58,034 bases of DNA from a virus: positions 1-58,034 of the IMG/VR virus record IMGVR_UViG_3300028800_000107; one strand, 5' to 3'. Below are positions 32,841 through 40,749 of the stretch, one piece after another; the stretch's first letter is position 1, and each line of letters opens with the position of its first letter. The notes under the pieces are model-generated. The model was not told the DNA's origin. It saw nothing but the letters and a program-made list of their open reading frames with translations, and did not search any database. The translations under genes were made by a program, and so were the position numbers.

Positions 32841-32869
32841 TTGACAGGCATTCAACTAGGCTGTACGGT
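32841..32869 (+). promoter_or_regulatory. Early promoter with GTTGA-N7-TCAAC dyad
   Basis: TTGACA (32841-32846), 17-nt spacer containing TTCAACTAGGC, weak -10 TACGGT (32864-32869). It is nearly identical in -35 and spacer to 37253-37281. The run of small genes starts 23 nt later. Confidence 0.7.
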
Positions 32870-32891
32870 AAGGTCATCAAGGGGAAAGAAC

Positions 32892-33137
32892 ATGACACAC
32901 GCTTACGAACCGGAATACTACCGCCGCCCAGACTGTGATAAATCAGAGGCCAATAACATTCTCTCCGGTATGGAGAAGGAGGCCGCAGCTAAGACCGATG
33001 GCGCACACAAGCTGTTCGCTGGAAAGTGGCTTTCGGTCTTCAGTGTGGATGGGGTCTTATCCTATCGTCTTGAAGGATCGTGGTCAGGCCCGATGGTGCC
33101 GCGCAATGTAGCGGTTAGCTTTCTGGCCCGTGCCTGA
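32892..33137 (+). CDS. Small hypothetical protein
   Basis: The 81-aa protein begins MTHAYEPEYYRRPDCDKSEA, with AAGGGGAAAGAAC leader upstream. C-terminal half strand-rich (GKWLSVFSVDGVLSYRLEGS). Function unknown. Confidence 0.5.
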   Translation: MTHAYEPEYYRRPDCDKSEANNILSGMEKEAAAKTDGAHKLFAGKWLSVFSVDGVLSYRLEGSWSGPMVPRNVAVSFLARA

Positions 33138-33165
33138 CACATAAATTCAATCAAGGGGAACACAA

Positions 33166-33339
33166 ATGACCGACACTTTTTACGCGATCTATTCACCTTC
33201 CAAAGATAAATGGCTTGATGAAAACGATGAGTTTGGCCCCTTCGCCAAAGCCGTTCGTTTCAGTTCGCCGTCCTTCGATCTTGGCAATGATGGCGATCAG
33301 CGTTGGGTAGGCCCTTGCAACGAGGGGGATTACAAGTGA
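33166..33339 (+). CDS. Small hypothetical protein
   Basis: The 57-aa protein (MTDTFYAIYSPSKDKWLDEN) has the repeated leader AAGGGGAACACAA before its ATG. Its stop overlaps the next start (GTGA). Confidence 0.5.
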   Translation: MTDTFYAIYSPSKDKWLDENDEFGPFAKAVRFSSPSFDLGNDGDQRWVGPCNEGDYK

Positions 33340-33566
33340 ACAGCCTCTCCCATACCCAAGCAGAGGAAGCCTCTGCGCTCTGCGGGCAAATGCTTGAAAT
33401 CATCCGCCGTATCGAGCGCGACTTTGCGGAAATGAAAGCGGCCTCCGCTGCCTTTGAGGCCAACCTAAAACCTCCCTGCTACGAGCATGTCGCCGTCCAT
33501 CATCTAGACGGCAATCCGCGCAACAACGATCCGGCGAACCTCATGTTCGTTCCTGGAAGCCGCTAA
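33336..33566 (+). CDS. Small HNH-motif protein (GTG start)
   Basis: The 76-aa protein has a coiled-coil first half (GQMLEIIRRIERDFAEMKAA) and HVAVHHLDGNPRNNDPANLM, which is the HH..N...N..NL core of HNH nucleases without zinc ribbons. Too short to be a usual nuclease; possibly a reduced HNH derivative. Confidence 0.5.
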   Translation: MNSLSHTQAEEASALCGQMLEIIRRIERDFAEMKAASAAFEANLKPPCYEHVAVHHLDGNPRNNDPANLMFVPGSR

Positions 33567-33596
33567 CCGGGTGCTTAAGGAACAAGGGGAAATACA

Positions 33597-33914
33597 ATGA
33601 CACATACACCAGGGCCGTGGGAGGTTAAGTATTCTAAACAAGGATACGCATATGCTATCAATGCGCCAAAAGACGCGGGTATTCCAGGTGCGGTCGGTTG
33701 TGTTGTCCGTTGGGGTGGCATTGGGTCACCAGCCGGGAAGGGAAAAGACAACGCGCGCCTGATCGCCGCCGCGCCGGCCCTTCTCACGGAACTTAAACAA
33801 GCGCGGTTATATGTGAAAGTAATTTATGATCGCACGCCGACTCCGGACAAAAAAATTCACTTTGATCTAACCCAGATCGACGCTGCTATCGCCAAGGCTG
33901 AGGGTCGCACATGA
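33597..33914 (+). CDS. Conserved-type phage protein (HTPGPW...ARLIAAAP)
   Basis: The 105-aa protein carries both conserved parts of a very common phage family: MTHTPGPWEV at the start and DNARLIAAAPALLTELKQAR in the second half. Function unknown. AAGGGGAAATACA leader before the ATG. Confidence 0.75.
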   Translation: MTHTPGPWEVKYSKQGYAYAINAPKDAGIPGAVGCVVRWGGIGSPAGKGKDNARLIAAAPALLTELKQARLYVKVIYDRTPTPDKKIHFDLTQIDAAIAKAEGRT

Positions 33915-34075
33915 ACCCTCGCATCGTCCTGATCGAAACCCTCCGGCTCCTGGCCTGCCTGTTCTGCGCTGGCGTGTTCCTGACGGTCCTGTACTTCACC
34001 ATACCGGAACGCAATAAATCGGAATGGTGCAACGTCAAGTCGATGGAATGCTACGAGCGGCTTGGGTCGCGCTAA
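33911..34075 (+). CDS. 54-aa single-pass membrane protein
   Basis: One helix, LLACLFCAGVFLTVLYF, then a polar C-terminus with two Cys. ATGA overlap with the upstream gene. Function unknown. Confidence 0.5.
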   Translation: MNPRIVLIETLRLLACLFCAGVFLTVLYFTIPERNKSEWCNVKSMECYERLGSR

Positions 34076-34111
34076 TCTTTTACACGCATAAGCAAACAAA
34101 GGGGAATTATC

Positions 34112-34279
34112 ATGATTAGCTTGGAAAACTTTAAGGAGGCAATTTCTCACCTACGTGAAGCGTCCCGACTCTTGGGCGAAGGGGAGAAACTAACCGAGAT
34201 AGAGATAATGGCTGCGTTCCGTCGCGGCATTCAGGAAGTTGGCGAAACATGCATAGCGAGCCGGGATACTGCTCGCTAA
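34112..34279 (+). CDS. Small helical protein
   Basis: The 55-aa protein (MISLENFKEAISHLREASRL) has the AAAGGGGAATTAT leader. Charged amphipathic helices; function unknown. Confidence 0.45.
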   Translation: MISLENFKEAISHLREASRLLGEGEKLTEIEIMAAFRRGIQEVGETCIASRDTAR

Positions 34280-34307
34280 CATTTGCAAAAGAATAAAGGG
34301 GAATAAC

Positions 34308-34472
34308 ATGGACTACGAAGCCAGGATCGCGGACATTCAAGGCGCTATCCGCATCAAGACCAGCGCTCGGCAATCAACTGCCGTTCTCGTCAACAAATTA
34401 GCCAAGGTCCGCACGTTGCAGATCAAGGCTGAAATGCGCGACGAACGCAAACGGCTTAAGGCCAAACAATAA
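34308..34472 (+). CDS. Small coiled-coil basic protein
   Basis: The 54-aa protein (MDYEARIADIQGAIRIKTSA, ending DERKRLKAKQ) has the AAAGGGGAATAAC leader. Function unknown. Confidence 0.45.
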   Translation: MDYEARIADIQGAIRIKTSARQSTAVLVNKLAKVRTLQIKAEMRDERKRLKAKQ

Positions 34473-34510
34473 CGTTTCACAGTGCGCGGCCCCTGCCGCT
34501 GCCGTGGAAC

Positions 34511-34550
34511 CTCCGGGCGCGGTGAGTTCCCCCCTTGTCCGCGCCCGGAG
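34511..34550 (+). terminator. GC-rich hairpin before the recombination genes
   Basis: A perfect 12-bp stem (CTCCGGGCGCGG and complement) with a 16-nt loop, followed by CCTTTC. It could be an attenuator between the small-gene run and the recombination genes; the T-run is too short for a confident terminator. Confidence 0.5.
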
Positions 34551-34573
34551 TGCCTTTCAACAGAGGATGTAAA

Positions 34574-35554
34574 ATGACCGATCAGTTCCAATGGTGGCGG
34601 AATGCCTTGCAGGGTGTGCGGGGTGACATTCACGAAGGCGAACCGAAGGCGGGATATTACCGTAACAGATGCAAGGGCGAACAAGCCCAAGCGGTAGTTT
34701 ATTGGCACGATTCGCACGACAACGCGCTGCGCTGTAAGGTGGACGGTAAAGACGTTCCAGAGCAACGTGCTCTTGAAATATGGCCTTTCGCAAGCAAAGA
34801 GCCGGTCCAATACGAGGCTTACAAGGCCAAACAAGATACCGGCAATTGGCCCGATATGGACGCCTCAATCCAGCCGAATGGGAAGGGTCACAATAACCCG
34901 CCAGAGGAAACCGAAGCTGAATCCATCAAGCGCCAGATTGATGCTGCCGCCGCTGGTATCGGACAATATGACAAGATAGTGGACGAAGAAACCAAGGCTA
35001 AGGCGCAATCCCTGCGTTCCAGGCTTCTAGAATTAGCTGGACAGGCCAAGAAAACGCATAAGAAAATCAAAGACCCACTTTGGGAGCAAGTGAAGGAAAT
35101 CGACAATACCTACTTGCCATTAGCAAAAGAGGCCGAAGCCTTTGCTAAGCAGGTTCGCGATGCAATGGACGCCTACGATACGGCTGAATTGCGTAAGGCA
35201 CAGGAATCCGAACGAAAAATCCGTGAGGAACGCGAGAGGATCGAGCGCGAAGCTGCCGAAGCCACACGCAAGGCGGAAGAAGAAGGCAAGCCCACTCCGG
35301 TATTTACGCCGCCGCCAATGCCAGAACCGGCCCCGGCATTCCAACCTACCGTTACGAAAGGTGCATATGGCCGCGCTGCGTCAAACAAGATTGTTAAGAC
35401 CGTCACAGAAATAACAGATTGGAACGAACTATTCGGTTTCTTAAAAACTCATGTCGAGTTGAAAGAACTTATGCTTAAATTGGCGCAGCGTGCCGTTGAT
35501 AAAAACTTCGACGTGCCGGGCGTTAAAATAGAGGAAAGGGTAAAAAACACATGA
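34574..35554 (+). CDS. Coiled-coil protein preceding RecT
   Basis: The 326-aa protein has an N-terminal RNRCKGEQAQAVVYWHDS region, a long coiled coil at about 130-240 (LRKAQESERKIREERERIER), a Pro-rich hinge, and a C-terminal domain (LMLKLAQRAVDKNFDVPGVK). Such proteins lie beside single-strand annealing genes in rhizobial phages and may act with them. Overlaps the RecT-like start by 4 nt. Confidence 0.55.
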   Translation: MTDQFQWWRNALQGVRGDIHEGEPKAGYYRNRCKGEQAQAVVYWHDSHDNALRCKVDGKDVPEQRALEIWPFASKEPVQYEAYKAKQDTGNWPDMDASIQPNGKGHNNPPEETEAESIKRQIDAAAAGIGQYDKIVDEETKAKAQSLRSRLLELAGQAKKTHKKIKDPLWEQVKEIDNTYLPLAKEAEAFAKQVRDAMDAYDTAELRKAQESERKIREERERIEREAAEATRKAEEEGKPTPVFTPPPMPEPAPAFQPTVTKGAYGRAASNKIVKTVTEITDWNELFGFLKTHVELKELMLKLAQRAVDKNFDVPGVKIEERVKNT

Positions 35555-36411
35555 GCGTAGTTCCTATGGAAAATCCAAAGCTGCCAGCAATCCAAAGCGG
35601 CAATGCCGTTAAGGCTATTGTTCCGAATGATTTTGAATCCGCCTTCCGCATTGCCAATGCGGTTTACAAATCAGGCATGGCCCCCAAGGGAATAGACACG
35701 CCCGAAAAGGCGATGATTGTTATCATGCACGGCATGGAAGTTGGCATGACGCCAATGATGGCGCTCCAATCAATCGCATCTATAAACGGTCGCCCGTCTA
35801 TTTTTGGCGATGGTGCGCTTGGGCTTGTCCAGGGTTCCGGCCTTATGGAATGGCATAAGGAATGGTTTGAAGGCGACGAAGCCAACGGCACATTGAAAGC
35901 CATTTGCGAGGCTAAACGAAAGGGCGATAAGGAAATTAAACACGGCGAATTTTCGATTGCTGACGCCAAGAAAGCGCAGCTTTTTGGAAAGGCTGGCCCA
36001 TGGACGCAATATCTTAAACGAATGCTACAAATGCGTGCCCGTGGCTTTTCCTTGCGTGACGGGTTCTCTGACGTTCTCAGGGGACTTCACATCGCGGAGG
36101 AAGCACAGGATATTGTACCAGTTAAGGATATTACGCCACGCGACGAAGAACCGCCCGCGCCGATGACCATTGAATCATCGCGGTTTGACGTTTCTGAGGA
36201 ACCTAAACTGGTTGAAGTTGTAGCGTCAACTCAGACGCCGGACGAGTTGCTGAAATGGATTGAGACGCGGCTAAGCGAAGTGAATGAGGCTTACGACCTG
36301 GGAGACGTTTGGGAGTCCGAATGCCTACCGCGTCTTGACGGCGCTTTCCCGCCTGATAGGGAAGCCGCAGAAGCTATTTACCGTAAGCATGAGGCGCGAC
36401 TTGAGCCTTGA
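35551..36411 (+). CDS. recT: RecT-family single-strand annealing protein
   Basis: The 286-aa protein has the RecT-like core: PEKAMIVIMHGMEVGMTPMM, ALQSIASINGRPSIFGDGAL, then FGKAGPWTQYLKRMLQMRAR and DGFSDVLRGLHIAEEAQ. These proteins anneal complementary strands during phage recombination and replication. No partner exonuclease is recognised in the window. Confidence 0.8.
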   Translation: MSVVPMENPKLPAIQSGNAVKAIVPNDFESAFRIANAVYKSGMAPKGIDTPEKAMIVIMHGMEVGMTPMMALQSIASINGRPSIFGDGALGLVQGSGLMEWHKEWFEGDEANGTLKAICEAKRKGDKEIKHGEFSIADAKKAQLFGKAGPWTQYLKRMLQMRARGFSLRDGFSDVLRGLHIAEEAQDIVPVKDITPRDEEPPAPMTIESSRFDVSEEPKLVEVVASTQTPDELLKWIETRLSEVNEAYDLGDVWESECLPRLDGAFPPDREAAEAIYRKHEARLEP

Positions 36412-36418
36412 GATTGCC

Positions 36419-36832
36419 ATGCGCAGAGAGGGCAACCGGCTAGCCCCGGTTGACCCTATTTCTGAGGAGGACTTGCAGAAGGTATCTTGCAAAAAGGACG
36501 TGTTGGTGACAGTGCGCTCACCCCGCAACATACGTCAGTTTAGACTAGCTTGGGCACTCGCATCTAAGGTTGCTGCGTCGTGCGACTTCCTGCATGATTC
36601 CGAAGATGCGATGGATTGGCTTAAAATAAAGGCGCGGCACGTCAAGATGCTTCAAGACCCGCGCACTCAACAGGTAGCTATCATTCCGAAGTCAATTGCG
36701 TTTGCATCGCTAAGTCAAGATGCATTCAAGCGCGTTCTAGACCGCATGGTATATGTGACCATAACCGAGATCATTCCCGGCCTAGATGAAGGCAATCTCC
36801 GAGCGGAAATATCTGCAATGGTGGGTGCGTGA
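36419..36832 (+). CDS. DUF1367/NinB-like phage protein
   Basis: The protein is about 137 aa: MRREGNRLAPVDPISEEDLQ, VTVRSPRNIRQFRLAWALAS, IPKSIAFASLSQDAFKRVLD. The pattern fits small phage recombination-associated proteins of the DUF1367/NinB kind. The start could also be ATG 36389, which overlaps recT by 23 nt. It lies in the recombination block. Confidence 0.55.
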   Translation: MRREGNRLAPVDPISEEDLQKVSCKKDVLVTVRSPRNIRQFRLAWALASKVAASCDFLHDSEDAMDWLKIKARHVKMLQDPRTQQVAIIPKSIAFASLSQDAFKRVLDRMVYVTITEIIPGLDEGNLRAEISAMVGA

Positions 36833-36854
36833 TCCTTTACAAGACCATAAGGCC

Positions 36855-37256
36855 ATGACGGACATACCGCGCCAGATATTCCCGCGCCTCGACAAGACGG
36901 CAACGCGGTCAAGGTTCGACAAGAACCAAAAGAAGTTTCCGGAGTATCGGCAGAAAGTACGGGACTGCGGTTGTATAATTCCAGGCTGTAATGCCCCAGC
37001 ACAATGTGCGCACCTTCGTTTCTCGTCAGCTAAATATGGGAAGGTTAATCCAGGAGTAGGATCAAAACCACATGACAAATTTAGTCTTCCGCTCTGTCAA
37101 TGGCATCACCTTGATTCGCCTGACGCACAACATAAAATGTCTGAGGAAGAATTTTGGGCTAGCTGGGGGATAGACCCATTATTGGTGGCTGAAAGGCTTT
37201 GGGAGGCCAGAAATTACCTCGAAAAAATGTGCGAAATAGTCAGAAATAAGGGTTGA
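36855..37256 (+). CDS. HNH-like (DUF968-type) nuclease
   Basis: The protein is about 133 aa, with GCIIPGCNAPAQCAHLRFSS and PHDKFSLPLCQWHHLDSPDA, the C..C...H...D...PLC..HH pattern of DUF968/NinG-type phage nucleases. These may resolve recombination intermediates. ATG 36855 is used; ATG 36786 would overlap the preceding gene by 47 nt. Confidence 0.65.
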   Translation: MTDIPRQIFPRLDKTATRSRFDKNQKKFPEYRQKVRDCGCIIPGCNAPAQCAHLRFSSAKYGKVNPGVGSKPHDKFSLPLCQWHHLDSPDAQHKMSEEEFWASWGIDPLLVAERLWEARNYLEKMCEIVRNKG

Positions 37257-37281
37257 CAGACGTTCAACTAGGCGGCATATT
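37253..37281 (+). promoter_or_regulatory. Early promoter with GTTGA-N7-TCAAC dyad
   Basis: TTGACA (37253-37258), 17-nt spacer containing TTCAACTAGGC, CATATT (37276-37281). It overlaps the end of the upstream gene and starts a fresh transcript for the second half of the plus-strand region. Confidence 0.75.
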
Positions 37282-37364
37282 GAGGGGGTAAAACAAGGGA
37301 ATGTGGCTGGAAGGGATTCTAGCCTTTTCAACGAGTCAAGGATAGTGACAGGAGCAACCAATCA

Positions 37365-37550
37365 ATGCCTGACCTGAACAAAGAAGAAATATACGCGATG
37401 GAAAATCTTTCCAAACTCGTCAGCAATGCGGTGCGGTCGAAAACCATTCTCAAGACGCTCACCAAGCTCCAGGACAAGGGGATGATTACCTTTGATCCGA
37501 TGGCTGGCGAAGCTGCTTTGACCGAGGATGGACGCCGCGCGCTTCGTTAG
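37365..37550 (+). CDS. Small winged-helix-like protein
   Basis: The 61-aa protein has TILKTLTKLQDKGMITFDPM then AALTEDGRRALR, which reads like a minimal winged helix. AGGAGCAACC precedes the ATG. It could be a small regulator; unproven. Confidence 0.5.
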   Translation: MPDLNKEEIYAMENLSKLVSNAVRSKTILKTLTKLQDKGMITFDPMAGEAALTEDGRRALR

Positions 37551-37580
37551 CGCAGTCGGGACATAAGGGATAAGGCCGAT

Positions 37581-37793
37581 ATGGACCTAGAACAGCTTCA
37601 TTGGTGCGAAAAGTGCGCCTGCAATATGAGCCGCGCCGAGGTCATGGATGAACAGTGCTGCGTCTACTTTGAGTGTCCACTGGAGCAGAAATTTAAGATG
37701 CCGCCAGTTTGTGACGGGTGCGGGAAGGGCTACGCCGATCAGCCTTCAAAGCTTTGCCCCGGATGCCAAGCGTACCGCGATCATCAGCATTGA
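37581..37793 (+). CDS. Small Cys-rich zinc-binding-like protein
   Basis: The 70-aa protein has four Cys pairs or half-pairs (WCEKCACN, QCCVYFEC, VCDGCGKG, LCPGCQAY), consistent with two zinc knuckles. Function unknown. Confidence 0.55.
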   Translation: MDLEQLHWCEKCACNMSRAEVMDEQCCVYFECPLEQKFKMPPVCDGCGKGYADQPSKLCPGCQAYRDHQH

Positions 37794-37813
37794 TACGGAA
37801 TAAAGGACACCAA

Positions 37814-38068
37814 ATGCCGATGTTTAGGAAGAAGCCGGTAGTCATAGAAGCATGGCTCAATCAGCCTGACCTGGGCGGATGCCCAAAATGGTTCACCGAC
37901 GAGTTGGGTAAGTCGATAAGAGGCAGCGGCGGGATGCCGGTTTATTTTATCAAGACGCTGGAAGGTGAAATGCGGGCTGATCCGGGCGACTGGATCATCC
38001 GTGGCGTGAAGGGTGAAATTTACCCCTGTAAGCCCGACATCTTCGCCGCGACATACGAGCCGGCTTAA
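37814..38068 (+). CDS. Conserved-type phage protein (PGDWIIRGVKGE family)
   Basis: The 84-aa protein starts at ATG 37814 (FRKKPVVIEAW) and has the highly conserved end EMRADPGDWIIRGVKGEIYP with CKPDIFAATYE. One of the most common short phage proteins; function unknown. Confidence 0.8.
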   Translation: MPMFRKKPVVIEAWLNQPDLGGCPKWFTDELGKSIRGSGGMPVYFIKTLEGEMRADPGDWIIRGVKGEIYPCKPDIFAATYEPA

Positions 38069-38101
38069 TCGCCGCTATTGTTGACAGAACAGGGCAACCA
38101 A

Positions 38102-38266
38102 ATGAGACGCTGGAAGGGCTCGATCCTGATTGATCGTTGGATTGAAGATAAGGCGTTGGTCCTTGTCGGCGGTGCTGCTGTGCTTTCACAGATGCAGCAA
38201 TGGAAGATGCTCGAAAAGAACATCGCTGACGCTCTGCGCGAAGCCTACGAAAAAGACCGCGATTAA
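38102..38266 (+). CDS. Small hypothetical protein
   Basis: The 54-aa protein has a hydrophobic part (ALVLVGGAAVLSQ) and an amphipathic tail. AGGGCAACC lies before the ATG. Confidence 0.45.
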   Translation: MRRWKGSILIDRWIEDKALVLVGGAAVLSQMQQWKMLEKNIADALREAYEKDRD

Positions 38267-38287
38267 CGACTGACAAAGGGGCTGGAC

Positions 38288-38437
38288 ATGGACGAACTTG
38301 GCGAACGCATCATCCGGGACAAGGCGACCGTTCTAGAAAAGCACAAGCTTGCCGACGAACTGGAAAAACAGGCCGCGCACCTTCGACGGGAAGCCGACGA
38401 GATTGAACGGCTTCTCGAATTGGCTCGCCGCCGCTAA
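38288..38437 (+). CDS. Small coiled-coil protein
   Basis: The 49-aa protein (HKLADELEKQAAHLRREADE) is one predicted coiled coil, with AAAGGGG upstream. Function unknown. Confidence 0.45.
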   Translation: MDELGERIIRDKATVLEKHKLADELEKQAAHLRREADEIERLLELARRR

Positions 38438-38457
38438 CGCCCGAGAAAGGATAGCAA

Positions 38458-38637
38458 ATGGACGACCAAAGAATTGAGCAAGCAATCCAGGGCGTCATCG
38501 ACGTAGCGGCTTCAAACTTTCCGTCCTCGACCGACATCACTATTTCGTCGAATGGCAACAACTCCGCTTCCGTGAAGGTGCCTCACTATGTCTTAAAGGG
38601 CCTTTTGGAGGCGGCGAAGAAGGGCCGCGCTAAGTAA
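38458..38637 (+). CDS. Small hypothetical protein
   Basis: The 59-aa protein (MDDQRIEQAIQGVIDVAASN, ending LLEAAKKGRAK) has AAAGGATAGC before the ATG. Function unknown. Confidence 0.45.
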   Translation: MDDQRIEQAIQGVIDVAASNFPSSTDITISSNGNNSASVKVPHYVLKGLLEAAKKGRAK

Positions 38638-38668
38638 ACGACATTGACCGCCAGAACAGGCTAACGAA

Positions 38669-39217
38669 ATGCCATTCAACGCCAAACTAGAATACCTGGG
38701 CAAACAAACATCCTTCGGGTGGCTTGTCGCGCACAAGTCATGGGATGGGACTGATTGTCTTGTTTGGCCGTTCTCTCGCAATGGCGAGGGCTACGGCATG
38801 GTGGCGGTCGGAAACCCGGTCCAGGATATCCGCAAAGCTAACCGCGTAATGTGTGAGCTTGCGAACGGCGAAGCACCCTCTGACGCGCACGTCGCGGCTC
38901 ATTCTTGCGGCAATGGACATGGTGGCTGCGTCCACCCGAAACATCTTTCTTGGAAAACGCAGGCAGAGAACGAGGCTGACAAAAAACTGCACGGCAACGC
39001 GGGCGGCGGACGCGGCAATAGGACGAAGATAACTGCCGCCCAAGTCGCGGAAATGCGCGCCAGCAAGGGCATCATTACTGCCGCTGAACTTGGAAAACGG
39101 TTTGGCCTTACTCGGGCTGGCGTTCGGTACTGGCAGGACAGCAAGCACGATCCGGTGCCGCCTGGAATGTCACCAGCATCGCTTCGCAGGCGCGGTGAAA
39201 ATCAAGACTCTAGATAA
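38669..39217 (+). CDS. HNH homing endonuclease with C-terminal HTH
   Basis: The 182-aa protein has the HNH_3 core RKANRVMCELANGEAPSDAH, VAAHSCGNGHGGCVHPKHL and SWKTQAENEADK. A DNA-binding HTH follows (ITAAELGKRFGLTRAGVRYW). It is related in layout to the gene at 42818-43321, so the two may be copies of one homing lineage. Confidence 0.85.
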   Translation: MPFNAKLEYLGKQTSFGWLVAHKSWDGTDCLVWPFSRNGEGYGMVAVGNPVQDIRKANRVMCELANGEAPSDAHVAAHSCGNGHGGCVHPKHLSWKTQAENEADKKLHGNAGGGRGNRTKITAAQVAEMRASKGIITAAELGKRFGLTRAGVRYWQDSKHDPVPPGMSPASLRRRGENQDSR

Positions 39218-39249
39218 GCCATCAACAATCACAAACTAGGAGACAGAAG

Positions 39250-39411
39250 ATGACTAAGAAGACCAAGCCGGAACCGACCAAGAACATTCCTACTTTTTAT
39301 GCAGGACAACTTCTGGGCTCAGGTGGTCCGTTCGTGGCTGCCGATGAAAATGGCGTCGCATGGCGCATTGATCCTGAAACTGGCATCGGCACGAAAGTGG
39401 TCTTTAAGTGA
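39250..39411 (+). CDS. Small hypothetical protein
   Basis: The 53-aa protein has a basic N-terminus (MTKKTKPEPTKNIP) and a Gly-rich middle. AGGAGACAGA precedes the ATG. Function unknown. Confidence 0.45.
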   Translation: MTKKTKPEPTKNIPTFYAGQLLGSGGPFVAADENGVAWRIDPETGIGTKVVFK

Positions 39412-39448
39412 GCCGCTAGCCTTCTTCTCTCATTATGGATAATGAATT

Positions 39449-40102
39449 TTGAGCCGAATTGAAACCATAGCCGAAGGCGTCACCCTCTACTTGGGGGACT
39501 GTCGGGAAATCATGCCGACTCTGCCGAGGGTGGATGCGGTCGTGACGGACCCGCCCTATGGGATCGGTATCAATAAGAGCAATCGGCTATCCATCAGCCG
39601 AGGGCATGGCGGCGAAACGTGGGACAACGAGGCCGCCGATCTGGCGTGGCTTGTCCCGATGGAAGTCCCGTCCATCGTCTGGGGCGGGAATTACTTCATC
39701 CTGCCGCCGAGCCGCGCCCCGCTAGTATGGGACAAGAACAACGCGGGCCGGGATTTTGCTGACTTTGAAATGGCGTGGACCAACTTGGACATGGTCGCGC
39801 GCCGCATAGTGTTCCGTCCGATGAATATGGACGGCGGGAAGCTACACCCGACGCAGAAGCCTATCGAGGTAATGCGCTGGTGCATTAGCTGGCTACCGGA
39901 CGCCGCTATGACCATTCTGGACCCTTACATGGGATCGGGGTCTACTGGGGTGGCAGCCGTCAAAATGGGGCGGCACTTCATCGGCATCGAACGCTCGCCC
40001 AAATACTTTGACATTGCCTGCAAGCGAATTGCCGAGGCGATGACCCAGCCGGATATGTTCGTAGAGCCGCCCAAGCCCGTCAAGCAGGAGGCCATGTTTT
40101 GA
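39449..40102 (+). CDS. Beta-class DNA methyltransferase
   Basis: The 217-aa protein has the catalytic motif IV DAVVTDPPYGIG (about residues 29-40), motif VIII-like WDKNNAGRDFADFE, and motif I (AdoMet binding) LDPYMGSGSTGVAAVKMGRH near residue 160, then FIGIE. Catalytic before AdoMet motif is the beta-class order, as in CcrM. Target base and site cannot be read from sequence. The start is TTG with GGATAAT upstream. Confidence 0.85.
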   Translation: MSRIETIAEGVTLYLGDCREIMPTLPRVDAVVTDPPYGIGINKSNRLSISRGHGGETWDNEAADLAWLVPMEVPSIVWGGNYFILPPSRAPLVWDKNNAGRDFADFEMAWTNLDMVARRIVFRPMNMDGGKLHPTQKPIEVMRWCISWLPDAAMTILDPYMGSGSTGVAAVKMGRHFIGIERSPKYFDIACKRIAEAMTQPDMFVEPPKPVKQEAMF

Positions 40103-40260
40103 GCCTGCTATTTGACCCCAAGATATTCAACTACGTCATCATGACGCTTTATGCCGTGAACGTAGGGCGCTGGGCGCTTAGCGGCGGCTGGGTGGATTCT
40201 TTCTATTGGCTTTGTGCGCTCGGGATCACGGCGACCGTGACCTGGGGCTACAGCCGCTAG
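40099..40260 (+). CDS. 53-aa membrane protein (TTG start)
   Basis: Starts at TTG overlapping the methyltransferase stop, with AGGAGG 7 nt upstream inside that gene. Two hydrophobic segments (IFNYVIMTLYAV and FYWLCALGITATVTW). Function unknown. Confidence 0.5.
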   Translation: MSLLFDPKIFNYVIMTLYAVNVGRWALSGGWVDSFYWLCALGITATVTWGYSR

Positions 40261-40331
40261 CGCTAATATGGTGCAAAGAAACTCAAAATGATTCAGTGTG
40301 TTGCATCCAACAATATCAAGGAGTTGCGAAC

Positions 40332-40517
40332 ATGACGCATGTTAACAAAGACCAAAACACGGAATCCGAACGCAATATGCATTCGATTGAAGACCTGACC
40401 TATCTCGTCGGCCTGCACGCCAAAACGCGCGCCATGAACAAGAAGCTTTCGCCGGTTCTGGAACGCACCGAGGCCGAGGCTATCGCGCGGCTGGAAACGG
40501 CAAAAGCTGGCCGGTGA
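40332..40517 (+). CDS. Small helical protein
   Basis: The 61-aa protein (IEDLTYLVGLHAKTRAMNKK) has a strong AAGGAG 8 nt before ATG 40332. Function unknown. Confidence 0.5.
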   Translation: MTHVNKDQNTESERNMHSIEDLTYLVGLHAKTRAMNKKLSPVLERTEAEAIARLETAKAGR

Positions 40518-40546
40518 GGTTTATGGGCCGAAAGGGGACTGGATAG

Positions 40547-40720
40547 ATGCGCTTAACCGCCACCATAGCCTGCGTGATTGTTGGTATCGACTGCGCTGCA
40601 AAAGCCGTAGGGAGCGAGCCGCAGGTAATGTTCGCGAACGACCACATTTGGATGTGGTGGCTGTTCGCAACCTGGTGGGTTTTTGCCGGGATGCGAGTGA
40701 TGCTGAACGGTGCTGAATAA
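40547..40720 (+). CDS. 57-aa membrane protein
   Basis: A N-terminal hydrophobic stretch (ATIACVIVGIDCAAKAVG) and a Trp-rich second one (IWMWWLFATWWVFAGM). Overlap with no neighbour; GGGGACTGGATAG leader. Function unknown. Confidence 0.45.
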   Translation: MRLTATIACVIVGIDCAAKAVGSEPQVMFANDHIWMWWLFATWWVFAGMRVMLNGAE

Positions 40721-40749
40721 TCGTGATCATAAAACACAGAGAAATGCTA

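Noticed and set aside
34337-34834. 165-codon minus-strand frame
   Set aside because: Antisense to well-packed plus-strand genes and across the hairpin at 34.5 kb; no supporting signals.
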